Assembly (NCBI GenBank): GCA_949283445.1
Contig: CASDTD010000155.1
Coordinates: 1 to 6,365 of the forward strand
Length of the DNA: 6,365 bases
Source of the DNA: an uncultured Coriobacteriia bacterium
GTDB lineage: Bacteria; Actinomycetota; Coriobacteriia; Coriobacteriales; QAMH01
Direction of reading: 5' to 3'
How positions within the stretch are numbered: position 1 is the first letter of the stretch; each line of letters opens with the position of its first letter. Shown piece after piece: positions 5,652 through 6,365 of the stretch. The notes under the pieces are model-generated. The model made no database searches. It saw only the letters and a list, made by a program, of their open reading frames with translations, and had not been told where the DNA came from. Position numbers and translations under genes: made by a program.

Positions 5652-5791
5652 CCCGGGGGCTTCAACCGCGCGCGGAATACCCGCAGGTGCCGCCAAAGGT
5701 GGAGTACACTCTGACCGAGCTCGGAGACTCTCTCATGGAAGCGCTCGACCAACTGTGCCTCTGGGGTACCGAGCACATGCCGAGCGCGTAG
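5651..5791 (+). pseudogene. 3' remnant of an HxlR-family transcriptional regulator
   Basis: HxlR regulators are small (about 100-120 aa) winged-helix DNA-binding proteins, many sensing thiol or aldehyde stress. In the frame ending at the TAG of 5789-5791, the translation RGLQPRAEYPQVPPKVEY followed by TLTELGDSLMEALDQLCLWG is the family's hallmark C-terminal half: the wing (YP-VPP-VEY), the LTELG turn and the final dimerisation helix. Upstream of about 5651 the same frame no longer resembles the family, and no start codon with a ribosome site precedes it. The N-terminal helices, the recognition helix and the usual N-terminal Cys are therefore gone. About 45 codons survive uninterrupted, implying a fairly recent loss. 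The break falls at or next to the tandem hairpins ending at 5651. An intact copy probably stood beside the acetyltransferase that now follows 61 nt later. Confidence 0.78.
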
Positions 5792-5804
5792 CCGAGCGGT
5801 TCAT

Positions 5805-5819
5805 GCGTGGAAGACACGC
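5805..5819 (+). other. Short hairpin between the HxlR remnant and the acetyltransferase gene
   Basis: GCGTG, loop GAAGA, CACGC form a perfect 5-bp stem 13 nt after the remnant's stop. It may be the leftover 3' end of the lost regulator gene. It is directly followed by TGGTATGTT (5820-5828), which looks like an extended -10 element (TGn before TATGTT) but has no good -35 partner. Confidence 0.25.
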
Positions 5820-5852
5820 TGGTATGTTCGTTGGCTTGAAGGGCTGGATGGG

Positions 5853-6362
5853 ATGGAGATACGGCAGGAAACGCCTGGTGATTACGGGGTTGTGCGGGAG
5901 GTCGTGCATACGGCTTTCGAAAGCGCCGAGCACAGCGACGGCAATGAACACGAGCTCGTGGGTCTGTTGAGGGAAAGCGGCTCCTTCGTGCCAGAGCTCT
6001 CGCTCGTCGCGGTCGAGGACGACATCATCGTGGGGCATATCATGTTCACTGAAGTTCGCATCGGCGGGTCTGCGGAGCTCGCGCTCGCGCCGCTGTCTGT
6101 TCTGCCGGCGTATCAGAAGCGGGGGATAGGAAGCGCCCTCATGCAAGCGGGGCACGATGCCGCGCGAAAGCTCGGATATGGGTATTCGATTGTCTTGGGA
6201 GACCCTGGATACTATCGAAGAGCGGGCTATGTGCCGGCAAGCTGCTACGGAATCATCGCCCCGTTCGATGTCGCCGACGAGAACTTCATGGCGCTCCGGC
6301 TGCGCGATGATGCCGGGGCTGTCCGGGGGGCCGTCTCCTATGACGCGGCGTTCGGAATTTGA
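5853..6362 (+). CDS. YhbS-like GNAT N-acetyltransferase (169 aa)
   Basis: Predicted acetyl-CoA-dependent N-acetyltransferase of the YhbS type; the acceptor is unknown. It is complete: ATG 5853 has AAGGG 9 nt upstream (5839-5843), and TGA 6360-6362 ends 3 nt before the window edge. Length is normal for the group. Visible in order: N-terminal MEIRQETPGDYGVVREVVHTAF typical of GNAT strand 1 and helix 1; strand IVGHIMFTEV (59-68); the acetyl-CoA loop LSVLPAYQKRGIGSAL (Q88, R90, G91, G93); and the group hallmark VLGDPGYYRRAGYVPA (114-129). A second ATG at 5848 is out of frame. GC is high (42/60 in 6061-6120), like tex, so this is a resident gene unlike the other acetyltransferase at 3440, to which it is only distantly similar. 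The HxlR remnant just upstream may once have controlled it. A possible extended -10 (TGGTATGTT at 5820-5828) would give a short leader, but this is weak. Confidence 0.93.
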   Translation: MEIRQETPGDYGVVREVVHTAFESAEHSDGNEHELVGLLRESGSFVPELSLVAVEDDIIVGHIMFTEVRIGGSAELALAPLSVLPAYQKRGIGSALMQAGHDAARKLGYGYSIVLGDPGYYRRAGYVPASCYGIIAPFDVADENFMALRLRDDAGAVRGAVSYDAAFGI

Positions 6363-6365
6363 CGA

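Noticed and set aside
5784..5850. tRNA-like string (GTAGCCGAGCGGTT, then GAAGACACGCTGG)
   Set aside because: It resembles the D-arm of a Ser/Leu tRNA by chance, but no acceptor stem, anticodon stem or T-arm can be folded around it.
1..6365. CRISPR arrays, insertion sequences, integrases, attachment sites
   Set aside because: No regularly spaced repeats, transposase or integrase motifs, or flanking direct repeats were seen on either strand.

Overview
The window looks like a stretch of chromosome from a high-GC Gram-positive bacterium. My best guess is a gut-type actinobacterium of class Coriobacteriia. This is inferred from the GC-rich codon use of the flanking genes, strong AGGAGG-type ribosome binding sites, and a small CDCPxC protein of a kind I associate with anaerobic gut Firmicutes and Actinobacteria. 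No marker gene fixes the taxon. All seven intact or partial protein genes, and one gene remnant, read on the + strand.

Left part (1-2476): the 3' two-thirds of a Tex-family RNA-binding transcription accessory protein runs in from the left edge. A zinc-dependent medium-chain alcohol dehydrogenase follows 32 nt later and may be co-transcribed. Both are GC-rich (43 of 60 bases are G/C in the sample 181-240).

Middle part (about 2477-5079): after a 118-nt gap comes a three-gene run with much lower GC at its start (27/60 at 2701-2760, 21/60 at 3541-3600). It encodes an uncharacterised Cys-rich protein of 280 aa, a GNAT acetyltransferase starting 2 nt after it with its ribosome site inside the end of the first gene, and after 53 nt a 304-aa protein. 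That last protein joins an N-terminal PIN-like ribonuclease domain to a C-terminal TfoX/Sxy-type (TfoX_C) domain. The composition suggests an acquired cassette. The nuclease-TfoX_C protein is the most unusual gene in the window.

Right part (5080-6365): a small 121-aa CDCPSC-motif protein has its own perfect AGGAGG site. After it come a 7-bp palindrome, an 11-bp GC hairpin with a second small hairpin stacked on it, and a 3' fragment of an HxlR-family regulator that lacks its DNA-recognition half. A complete YhbS-like GNAT acetyltransferase ends 3 nt before the window edge. The HxlR fragment points to a past deletion just upstream of the acetyltransferase.

No tRNA, rRNA, CRISPR array, insertion sequence or attachment site could be supported. 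All assignments rest on reading the sequence and recalling family motifs; no database search was run.
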